DNA from: Tigriopus japonicus
Taxonomy: Eukaryota > Arthropoda > Copepoda > Harpacticoida > Harpacticidae
DNA: 64,000 nt
Reading direction: 5' to 3'
NCBI GenBank assembly: GCA_010645155.1
Contig: CM021320.1
Location: 4,548,340 to 4,612,339 of the forward strand
The translations under genes and the position numbers were made by a program. Under the pieces are notes generated by a model. It was given only the letters and a program-made list of their open reading frames with translations. It was not told where the DNA came from and did not search any database. Shown piece after piece: positions 24,301 to 32,798 of the stretch. The first letter of the stretch is position 1. Each line of letters begins with the position of its first letter.

Positions 24301-26972
24301 TGCGAGCAATGAAAACAATTGAAGACCAATGGGATGATTTAATACCCTTTGAGGTGTTCACTGATAATTCAAATACCTCAGTTCAAGAACCTTTCATCGA
24401 ATAAATTTCATGGGGAAAACGAGCAAATGGGCATGGGCAAAATGAATGGAATTATTGCCGTTCTTTCCACTTTCTACCGAAATACCATCTGTCAGGAAGC
24501 ACTGAATTTCCAGAAGTGGAAGGCTAGCAATGAGAGTTGTGATTTGCAAACGGATCACATCACTTTTGAAAAAAATTAGGGAGGAGACGTGGTGTCGTGG
24601 TTAGCACAGTCTCCTATAGTGAGAGGGGTCCCAGGTTCGATTCTCCCCCCCCGTCCTTTCTCAAGGAAACTTTTAGACGTTAATTCACACCCACAGACGG
24701 AGAACCATTCTGACACTGAACTTGAAATTGCCTATCGGAAAAACTTGATGATGTGATGGCTGGCTTCACTGCCCGGGCGAGGATAAAACCTCGGACCCTG
24801 GTACCAACAATCCCACTGCGATATACAGCAAATAAAACTTTGCTTGCATCGGATAGACAACGTATATTAATTTTCATCTCAATCGAACATTGGAGTCAAA
24901 AGTAAAGCTCTGTCAAAACTCAGAACAAAGCAACTGAGAATGAATGAGCCATCACTCTTCCGGTAATTGTTTTACCACGGAAGGGCGAGCTCATTCATTC
25001 TCTTCAGTTCATATTTGCGAAGGCACAAATTTTGACTCCGACAATCGACTGAGTCTTAAAAATATATTATTCTCATCAACAGCCTCCCACTTCAGGAAGT
25101 ACAGTGCCTCTTGTCGTTGTGAAATATCCACTAGTTTTTAATGTCCTACCTGGCCAAAAATTCAACCACTCTCTCTTTGACCTCATCCTCGATGGGAGCA
25201 TCACAAAGTTCCAATGAATGCAAAATCCAATAGATCAACCATGGCCTTGAGGCATCGAGACATGCATAACCTTCGCCCAATTCCTCTAAACCACGACGAC
25301 AGAACTTGATGGTAGCAGATCGCCTGAGGTTAGGAAGGGCCGAACTTTTGTGGCTTAACTCGTACAATCGCAAACAACTGGCTTCCACTACCCTCTGGAA
25401 CGCAAACAAAGGCAAACATTGTGTTATATTTTCCATCCTTAAGGGGTTTATTAATAACGAGATGTTTTGCCACAACACGAAGATAAGATCGTCAAATCTT
25501 GTAGGTTTCCCACAGATTTAAGAAAGTAGTCTTTATGGGAAACCTTTGCTCTCAAAGAACATTCTGAAAGATGCTCGAAACGAATAACAGGGCCTTTCGC
25601 ATCAATGGGGTACACATTTATGGACTTGCAAAAAGGAAAACAAAATAATGTTTCTTTGTTTATCACTATAGCGGCCGAAAATATTTAATTAAATAAAAAA
25701 TATTTAATTTAAATATTTTGCGTTTTTGAGCAGTTTTTAAATATTTGGGCTTTTTCTTCCAAAATTAAAGGAAAATTCTCTTTTTTCATTGCAATATTTC
25801 AAGAATCTCCATAATTTCAGTAAATCTTTTGAAATTTTGAAAAAAAATCTGACATTTCCAAAGACTACATTGTGAAAAACATCCAATTTTTTCAACTCTT
25901 TTTGAGGGGAATAGGCAAACTCAAATCAAAAATATGCGTGGTAAATAAATATTTTGGTCAGCTTGGCCTCGAAAATTACTGTAAGCTAAAACAGAAAACC
26001 GTAACTCCAACAGGAAAAAAATACGGAAACTCTGGTTTGAATATTCAACCAAACATTAGGCAGTAAAATATTGATTAAATGTAGGGTATAAATAGGGAAT
26101 GTCAAGAATAACCAATTTTAATTGCATAATATGATTGTTTAGCACGAAAGATTTGTTAATTTATATTTCTGCCATTTCCAATTTTTCACCAAATATTTGG
26201 ATTTTTTAATCAAAATTTTCAGAAATGCCAATTTATTGACCAAAACTCTTCACAAATTTAAGTATTTTTTTCTTAAATATTATTTAAATATTTGGGCTTC
26301 AAAATTAAGTATTTTCGGCCACTCTATTATCACTGAGGGTTTTTAGGGTACACATGTTTAATTCGATAAAAAAGGTTTATAGATGGGGTGTTGTCCGAAC
26401 CCTTGGCCCTGGAAAAGCAAATGCTTGGACGTCAGACATGGCGAGGGAAAAATACAGCCAGTACAGAAGGACGTGGAAAAAAGTTTCACTGAACATGAGC
26501 GCAATCATTATCCTTGACTTTTAATGTAAAAATGATAACAAATTAACTGATGAAAAACCTAAATCCAATGAAGATTAGGGATATCGAGGGTAAAGTTCCC
26601 CATATTTCACTTTTGGCCGCGTCAAAATTGCAAGATGACAAATCTAGCATAATCAAAAGTCACAATACAACTCATTACATTAAACGAAACCTCTCATCGC
26701 TATTTACTTTTCTAAAATAGAGCATGATATTTCATAAAAAAAAGGTTAAGAGGCCACTACCGTTACACATGGCATGCTACTCAGACAATTTAGATTAGGG
26801 AATGTCACAGTCTAATTTGCTAACAATGAGCAATGCCTTTAATTTAGAATACATTGTAACTCGCGTTTTATACCTGTTCAACGGAAGAGGCTGTGGGAGT
26901 GGCTTCATCGAGAAACACACTTTGTCGAATCACATCCAGAGTTCGCTTATGGATTTCCGAGGAGCAGGACAT
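18301..26972 (-). CDS. FNTB: Protein farnesyltransferase beta subunit, six exons, complete
   Basis: Exons on the minus strand are 26972-26874, 25394-25150, 20887-20591, 20349-20087, 19232-18961 and 18393-18301. All have GT-AG junctions and continuous phase, giving 422 aa (human about 437). With the alpha subunit the product transfers farnesyl from FPP to CaaX proteins such as Ras and lamins in the cytosol. The family-wide signatures are clear: CLDASRPWLIYWILHSLEL, CQNPDGGFGGGPGQ, LAPTYAAVNAL, CQTYEGGFGGAPGMEAHGGY, RQMRLEGGFQGR and DKPGKSRDFYHTCYC. The zinc ligands are D280 and C282 (KLVDGCYSFW) and H358 (DFYHTC). FTase beta rather than GGTase-I beta is indicated by the near-match to FNTB in DKPGKSRDFYHTCYCLSGLS and the C-terminal HPLYNIG. 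Intron 2 is 4.26 kb and full of repeats; intron 1 carries a hAT-like MITE. Confidence 0.95.
22612..23092. mobile_element. Foldback element (long inverted repeat)
   Basis: Two arms of about 240 bp are near-complementary around a 3-base centre at about 22851 (CCCTTTTGTGGTAA / TTACCACAAAAGGG). The outer ends read ACCAAGAAGCAC on each strand. It contains no ORF. It lies in intron 2 of the farnesyltransferase gene, and its transcript should form a long hairpin. A related copy lies at 24490-25115. Confidence 0.8.
24490..25115. mobile_element. Foldback element with a SINE inside its left arm
   Basis: The same family as 22612-23092: AGGAAGCACTGAATTTCC at the left end, a centre of CGGTAATTGTTTTACC flanked by GAATGAATGAG / CTCATTCATTC, and a right arm ending near GGAAGTACAGTGCCTC. 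The left arm is split by a tRNA-derived SINE (about 24580-24835) and resumes at TTGCTTGCATCGG. Ends are approximate. Confidence 0.7.
24590..24835 (+). repeat. tRNA-derived SINE, copy 2
   Basis: The head GTGTCGTGGTTAGCACAGTC contains an A-box-like TGGTTAGCACAG, and GGTTCGATTC is a good B box about 35 bp later. The body has CAAGGAAACTTTTAGACG, ACCCACAGACGGAGAACCA and TATCGGAAAAACTTGATGATG, shared with copies at 12288 and 27500. It is nested in a foldback element within the farnesyltransferase intron. Confidence 0.75.
25668..26326. mobile_element. hAT-like MITE with 8 bp target duplication TTATCACT
   Basis: TTATCACT is repeated exactly at 25660-25667 and 26327-26334. The ends match inverted with GGCCGAAAATA common to both (left TAGCGGCCG, right reversed TAGAGTGGCCG). 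The 659 bp interior has no ORF, and ATATTTAAAT-like words cluster near both ends. An 8 bp duplication with short TAG/CAG-type ends is the hAT pattern. It lies in intron 1 of the farnesyltransferase gene. Confidence 0.8.
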
Positions 26973-27067
26973 GGCTCAGACTTGCCCTTTGACTAAAAAT
27001 TAATCTAACTTAAGAAGTAGAACGTACGTAGTCTTGCTGTTGTGTTCATGTTGTTATAGCAGCTGAC

Positions 27068-27085
27068 GGCGAAAATGGCGCCAAA
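27068..27085 (-). promoter_or_regulatory. Candidate E2F/YY1-like site upstream of FNTB
   Basis: On the minus strand TTTGGCGCCATTTTCGCC combines an E2F-type TTTGGCGC with TTTTCGCC, and its complement carries the YY1-type AAAATGGCG. It sits about 100 bp before the start codon of the farnesyltransferase gene in otherwise AT-rich DNA. The function is inferred from motif and position only. Confidence 0.4.
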
Positions 27086-27089
27086 TTTG

Positions 27090-28005
27090 AGGAAAGGCAT
27101 TGTGTCTCGTTCTCTCTCTTTCAAAGTCGATTTCAAAGAGATTCTAAGATCTTTCAAATTATTGAAAGACCTTAGATATTTCTATTACAATTCGATTCTA
27201 AGGACTGTTTAAAAAGTATTTTAGTGATTGTTCTCATCTTAAACTGAACCATACAACACACACCAGATAATTGAACGTGAAAAGGAAGAATAATTTGACG
27301 TTTCTTTGCTTATACTTTTGCAATCCTATTTGGCCATTACTCTGGGTCAAAAACAGTCTAGTTTTCGCAGAAACACGGTCGTGATTTTGGTTACGAGATG
27401 CTTGCACAAAAATAGGTAAAAAGCCTCGAGTTGTCAGAAATTTTCCGTCAATCCGTAAAAATCACGTTTATTAATCTTATTGGGGGATCGGGGATGCTAG
27501 GGTACCCAGGCTGAGCCCACCAGTCATTACATAATCTAATTTTCTGATAACCAATTTCTAAGGGATTCCTGGAGAAAGGTTGGGGCTGAGAAACGAACCC
27601 GGGGCTTCTCTTAGCAAAGGAATGTGCGATAACAATCACACCATGTCTCATCACTTTTGAATCAATGATTTCAAACTTCATTCGAATCTTCATTTTGAAA
27701 ATGATATATACGAGGGGTATCCCGACTAGAGGTAGACTGAGCTTGTAACTTGTGTGGATGTACGATTTTTTGATTTATTAAAAAAATCGAAATCAAGATT
27801 TATTTCTTGTGAGCAAGTGTTATTTTGCAAATTGTATTGTTCGACAAACTTGTTCGAAGCTCTGATTCAATTAGACAAGGTGTATTAGGTGACCCATATC
27901 GCACTTTTTGATTCGATTCTGATACAATTTTCGGGAGATGTGGTACCTCACTAACAAAGACTCTTTAATTAGTGTAAGGATTGCCGGTTTACGCACTTTA
28001 ATAAC
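27090..28005. other. Intergenic, one SINE
   Basis: Apart from the minus-strand SINE at 27500-27690 this is AT-rich spacer with no coding signal. Confidence 0.45.
27500..27690 (-). repeat. tRNA-derived SINE, copy 3
   Basis: Read on the minus strand, ATGGTGTGATTGTTATCGCA (A-box region) is followed by GGGTTCGTTTCTC (B box), CCTTTCTCCAGGAA, and a body TATCAGAAAA..GATTATGTAATGACTGG. That body parallels copy 2 (TATCGGAAAA..GATGATGTGATGGCTGG). It is a diverged member of the same family. Confidence 0.65.
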
Positions 28006-29239
28006 TAGGGACGGGCAGAAAGTGCAAATAATCTTACCCTTTTAGTTACCAAAAGTTGCAAAAAAATGTGCCCAAAAGTGCAAAACAAAGTGCAGAAAAA
28101 TGTTGTAAGTGCAAATAAATGTCAAAAAGAGCAAATAAATGTCGAAAAAAGAGCAAATAAATGTCAAAAAAGAGCAAATAACTTGCATTTGGACTTAAAA
28201 CGTCATGGAGTACCCACAGCTCCTAATTGAGCAGGAGAAGTCATTTACAAGTTCTAAAGACATTTGAGACTACAGTTTTGAGATGAAGAGACAATGCCGC
28301 ACAAGTAATAGAGTTCTATTAATTAGGTCACCAGCAAAAAGGATGTAAAGTCATGAAAAATACTCTAGTCAACAATCTTCTGAATTTTTCATTCCTAAGG
28401 TTGGGTCATGGATGTACCTAAAATATTGTCGAAATATATTTAGCAATTGTTTTCTATGGCTTTACATCACTCCGTTTTCGTCCTTCAAGTTGTTCAAAAA
28501 TAGACATTGAAAATTGAACAGAAAAATACCCAGGTGTGCCTAACAATTGCATCAAAGAAAATAGTCATAAATGTGTTTTAAGCATGTTTTCAGTGACATT
28601 ACTTCAATATTTGGCCCATGGCCTAAATACCAGAATTCAATTTCAAATGTGGCCTTCATTGTCTCATCACATCAAAACTGCTCTCAAATACTTTTGGAAC
28701 TTAAAAATAATATTTCCAAGTCAATTAAACAATGTGTACTGATACATTGATGTATCCTTAGCTTGATGATTTTGAGTTTATAACGGCCTTTTTTAAAAAT
28801 GGCGATCTTTGTAGGCAGCAAACCTAATTCTGCAATCTATATTGTTTGCAGATCCTTCCATTACCATAACATGAGTTTCTTTAGGTTTGCTATTTGTTGG
28901 TTGCATGCAATGAGATTCTTTTGTCTTATCTTTAGTTTAGTAAACAGGATGTTATAGTTAAAGCCAAGATGGTGAATAATGTGTGAGGTCTGCCTCTGAA
29001 ATGCACATATTTCTTCATGGTGCTAAGAATGGTTGATTGAAAATGCAAGCTTTTTCGACTAGTTCAAAATTTGATCTTGAAACTAAAAATTCTTTCAAAA
29101 GCCACTACATTTTCTTAACAATTTGTCAATTTTGGCCAAAAACGTAAATAAAAAGTGCAAATAAAGGTGAAAAGTGCAAAAGTGCAGAAAAATGGGTTTA
29201 TGTTACCAAAAATCTTTTTACACTATTTGCCCGTCCCTA
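28006..29239 (+). mobile_element. hAT-like non-autonomous element, TIR TAGGGACGGGCA, copy 1
   Basis: Ends TAGGGACGGGCA (28006) and, reversed, ATAGTGTAAAAAG after TAGGGACGGGCA at 29239. It is the reverse complement of 59052-60327 along essentially the whole length. GTGCAAATAAATGTC-like units repeat at 28020-28190 and again near the right end (29150-29200), always in the same orientation. No protein-coding frame was found. This copy lacks a clear 8 bp duplication (TTAATAAC against TATAATAA), whereas the other copy has a perfect one. Confidence 0.85.
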
Positions 29240-29379
29240 TATAATAATAACAGATGGATGCCGACAAACGAGATATTTTTTTTACGAAACAAAATCGCTG
29301 TTTGCAAAATAAGTGTTCGATTCGAAAAATGGAATAGGGATAGACTATAGTTTTGGAAATGAATATTGATCGGACTAAA

Positions 29380-29662
29380 TTTGTGCATATTGTTGCACTC
29401 GGTTACAATTCTCTTCTCTGAACTTTTTCACATCCACAGGCAGAAAAAAAGCAAGATACGTTAATAGGGTGCTCAAGAGACAAATGGTTGCAATTTTTAG
29501 CTCCCTAAATCTTGAATAGACAACCCAGACCTTAAAAACCCAAAACAAAACACTAAATGCCCCCTGAAACGTGAACTTCTTTGCATGCTGGGCCTCTTTT
29601 ATTTGCATTTTGAAGGACATTTAAGGCATCTTTTGTTTGCATCAAATTCCCAGGCCTACTAA
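29380..29662 (-). mobile_element. Fragment of the TAGGCCTGGG hAT-like element
   Basis: The minus strand starts TAGGCCTGGGAATTTGATGC and continues through AAGATGCCTTAAATGTCC, ACATTTAATG-like and AAGGTCTGGGTTGTC to TTTTTCACATCCAC-type sequence. This parallels the first ~270 bp of 52842-53661. The other end is missing or overwritten. Confidence 0.75.
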
Positions 29663-30532
29663 TGATGCTAAGTATGCTGGCATTAAACATTCTAAAGATT
29701 TTTTATTCCATTTTTTTTTAATTTAACTTGTGAAGTAGTGAACCCAAATTTACAACTGTTGGCTCCTTTCGTGCATTTAGCGCTTATTAATGCGAAATGT
29801 GCGAAAAGTTGGGTACAAAAAGTCACAGCTGAAATATGCAAACATATGTATCTATCCTCTATTTTGTACTTTCACCTTAACTCTTGGGACCACCAAATAA
29901 ATACCACCCGTAGATCCAATTGTAGGCTTTGTCAATATTTCTCTATCTCTCTATATTTCCCTCCCGCACCCTTCCATTAGTTCTAAAAAAATCCCAAAAA
30001 TCCCGAAATATTTAATATTCATACGAAAATGATCGAAAACGAGAACTTGAGGTTTGACCATTTGCGCAAACCAATAAAAACCAAGCCCGATTCAAGCACA
30101 ACACAAACCGTCTCATGGTACTATTCATTTCTGAAGAAGGAGAAAAAGTTTAAAACATTTCTATGGAAGCTACAAATTAGGTTTCGCTTCATCAGAACGC
30201 AACTGAAGGGAATTTTGTCTCATTTTTGATAGCAGTTCCATAGATCCATAGAGAGTTCTGAAAACTGCTCTTTCATTCGTGGAACCAGTAACCAGCCACA
30301 CCTTTGTTTCGTCGTTCGTTTCTCAAAGATAATGAGAGTTGAGATCTTAGCCACCGAGAGAAGTCGGCTTGATCACGAAGCCCTTTTAAAGCAAGATAAG
30401 TAAAGGAGCTCCGGAGAGTAAGTACACTCATGATAACTCCCCCGGTTTTCTCTGTTCGTAAATCATCGCAGACGCTTAGATCCTTTGGTACGTTCCCTCT
30501 CTTTCCATTCCCCGATCTCTCATCCCTTGGCA
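29663..30532. other. Spacer upstream of the GPCR gene
   Basis: No TATA box or initiator pair stands out and no other gene is recognised. The GPCR transcript probably begins in the GC-richer part from about 30400. Confidence 0.4.
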
Positions 30533-30619
30533 ATGGATTCAGATGGGGATTTTTCAGGGTACATCAACCATCAGTTGGGCTTCAAGCCTGAAGAGAAATT
30601 GATCACAGAAGTTCAGTAG
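30533..30619 (+). other. Upstream ORF in the GPCR leader
   Basis: A 28-codon ORF (MDSDGDFSGYINHQLGFK..., stop TAG at 30617-30619) precedes the receptor start by 54 bp. If the transcript starts upstream of it, scanning ribosomes would meet it first. Confidence 0.35.
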
Positions 30620-30662
30620 GAATATTCCTTAACAAGAAGAAAACGGTCCACTAATCATCCCC

Positions 30663-30677
30663 ATGTCATCACGATGA
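30663..30677 (+). promoter_or_regulatory. Four-codon uORF overlapping the GPCR start codon
   Basis: ATG TCA TCA CGA TGA: its stop shares bases with the receptor ATG at 30674 (ATGA overlap). Such minimal overlapping uORFs usually lower initiation and favour reinitiation. It is seen directly; the regulatory effect is inferred. Confidence 0.5.
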
Positions 30678-31975
30678 ATGAAACTTCCTTGGCTACAACA
30701 CCAATTAATGAAACTTGGGTGGTCAGCACAATCAATCAATCTCATAAAGTGAACCTATCGGTTGAAGACGTACCCACCAATATGGGCGAGGATCAAATTT
30801 TTACCTATGTAACGGAAGGCATCATACTGAGTTGTGTTTGCATTTTCGGCGCGGTTGGGAACTTCTTATCGCTCATTGTCATGTTGAAAAGTTCGGCCAG
30901 AGAGACCTTCTCTAATCATCTCCGAGGTTTGGCCATTTTCGACACTTGCTTCCTATTCATGGCTCTTCTTAATCTGGGCCTTCCCAAGCTTTGGCCCTGG
31001 TACCAAGAAGGCCTCTTCATGGACTTGATCAATGTTTTGTTTGGATTACTTCATACATTCCGCGTTGGATCCGTCTGTTTTACCGTGAGTGTCAATGTGG
31101 AACGATTATGCGTGATTGTGTTCCCACTGAAGCGATGCGCTTGGAAGCGATACCTGATCCCTTTGGCCGTCATCATTGCTGTCTTGTATGATTTGCCTCG
31201 ATATTTTGAATTTGATGTGGTGACTGATCCGCGATCAGGTCAGAAACACGTGATCACCACGGCATTGAGAAAGAATCCATGGTACGTGTCTCTATACGTC
31301 TTTTGGAGCAAGTGCGTCTTCTTTGAAATCATTCCCTATGTTACAATCTTAATCTGCAACATCTTAATCATCGTGAAAATCAGGAAATCCCAACAATTTC
31401 GTCGGAAATTCAACGTGACCGATGCGGTTGTTCGGTCCAATCAAGTCCAGGAAATCCAGCCACTTAGCAGTGTTGCCAATTTCCCTCGTCAAACAATGGT
31501 TCAGACTGAGCCACAACTCCAGACGTCTTTAGTTACTAAGGATATTAGTCAGAAGTATCCAAAAAAACGGTTCGTATTGAAGCAGGCCGAAGAGCACCAT
31601 CTTGGAATTATTTTGGTTGGCTTGTCTTCGCTATTCATCGTCTGTCAGTCATTCAAGATCATCCCTGATGTTTACGAGATCTATTGGTGTTCGCCTGGCG
31701 GGAAATGCCCTATGGAAGGCATCAGTAACTCAGTGATGCGATTATCCCATCTTTTAGTATGCATCAACTCTGCAGCGAATTTCTTGATCTACTATATGAA
31801 TGGAGAAAAATTCCGGTTGGCTTGGACCGAGATCTACGGGTGTCCAATCCGGTATTTTTGGAGTCTCAGACCTTCAAAACTCACGCAATCTCTACAGGGG
31901 TCGTTTCGGTCAGAAACAAGGGAACCCGCTAAAATGTTTGAAGATTTTCGTCAGCCGAACTCGTTTGATGTTTGA
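30674..31975 (+). CDS. Class A GPCR, FMRFamide-receptor-like, single exon
   Basis: 433 aa seven-helix receptor for an extracellular ligand, probably an RFamide-type neuropeptide, in the plasma membrane. The N-terminus has four N-glycosylation sequons (N2, N12, N21, N27) and no cleavable signal. Approximate helices: TM1 47-71 (GN at 62-63), TM2 83-105 (LAIFD, D90), TM3 118-150, TM4 160-178, TM5 203-235, TM6 309-332, TM7 352-376. The usual DRY is ERL (143-145) and NPxxY is replaced by NSAANFLIYY (365-374), both seen in FMRFamide-receptor-like arthropod families. The third loop is long (about 236-307). A short cytoplasmic tail carries C390. No intron interrupts it. AATAAA lies 91 bp beyond the stop. 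The exact ligand cannot be told from the sequence. Confidence 0.88.
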   Translation: MNETSLATTPINETWVVSTINQSHKVNLSVEDVPTNMGEDQIFTYVTEGIILSCVCIFGAVGNFLSLIVMLKSSARETFSNHLRGLAIFDTCFLFMALLNLGLPKLWPWYQEGLFMDLINVLFGLLHTFRVGSVCFTVSVNVERLCVIVFPLKRCAWKRYLIPLAVIIAVLYDLPRYFEFDVVTDPRSGQKHVITTALRKNPWYVSLYVFWSKCVFFEIIPYVTILICNILIIVKIRKSQQFRRKFNVTDAVVRSNQVQEIQPLSSVANFPRQTMVQTEPQLQTSLVTKDISQKYPKKRFVLKQAEEHHLGIILVGLSSLFIVCQSFKIIPDVYEIYWCSPGGKCPMEGISNSVMRLSHLLVCINSAANFLIYYMNGEKFRLAWTEIYGCPIRYFWSLRPSKLTQSLQGSFRSETREPAKMFEDFRQPNSFDV

Positions 31976-32065
31976 TCTGGAATGAAAGTACAAACGTTGC
32001 TGTATATTTAATGTGGCTAGTTTGAACAAAAAATCTGTTTCATAGAGCTTTATGATTAGCTGGAA

Positions 32066-32071
32066 AATAAA
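32066..32071 (+). terminator. Poly(A) signal of the GPCR gene
   Basis: AATAAA about 91 bp after the stop at 31973-31975, in an AT-rich 3' UTR. Confidence 0.55.
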
Positions 32072-32529
32072 TTGTCCTTGACCGGAAAACCATGTGTACT
32101 ATTGGCCTGAACCATTGTCATTTACATTTATAATAGCTATCAAGCCTGTACTTCCAAGAATGATCCTATAAATTGGAAAAAAGTACGAATGTGTTGAGGA
32201 ATTCATTGACGTTTCACTTAATTAGTGCTCGACTTAGGAACTTTGGGACATCGGTCCACTGAGTTGGAACAAATACAGGGAGGCCCGAAATCATAGTAAA
32301 AGAAGATGTTCAAATGACAAACCCAAGAAGGTGAGCACTCAGAGAGCTCTTCCTTCTCCTGTCTTGATAATTCAGTATCGTTACTCAATCTGTTTTAGCC
32401 AATGATCCCTGAAGTTCTGCCAATCGATTCGAGAAAGTCCATCAGGAAGCTCTAAAACACGAAAAACACTGCCTCATCCGAAAAAACGAAAAACATTGCA
32501 GGTTGCATCAAAATGCTTACTTTGAGAAT
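32072..32529. other. Spacer between the GPCR gene and the LINE
   Basis: No coding signal or repeat structure seen. Confidence 0.4.
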
Positions 32530-32798
32530 TATTATTTGTTTATTATTTAGGGACTCGTTCGTTTGGGTTAAATGATAGAAGAAATAAAATAAAGTAATCT
32601 AAGCGTAAAAGAAAAGAAAAGAACGAGATCCCTAGGCCATTCCATAAACCGATTGGTTTGTTTACATGGAATGGCCTCGACTAGAATTGATTTCAGGTCA
32701 TCTTCCATTTGAATATAGAGTCCGAGGTTCTGGCTTGAGCATCTCGCCCTCCTCTACCACGGAGTTTGTCTTCTACTTGGGGTCCTGGAATATCTGGC

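Noticed and set aside
28020..28190. CRISPR-like array of GCAAATAAATGTC units
   Set aside because: Units vary in sequence and spacing, the spacers are not unique, the genome is eukaryotic and the array lies inside a hAT-like element.
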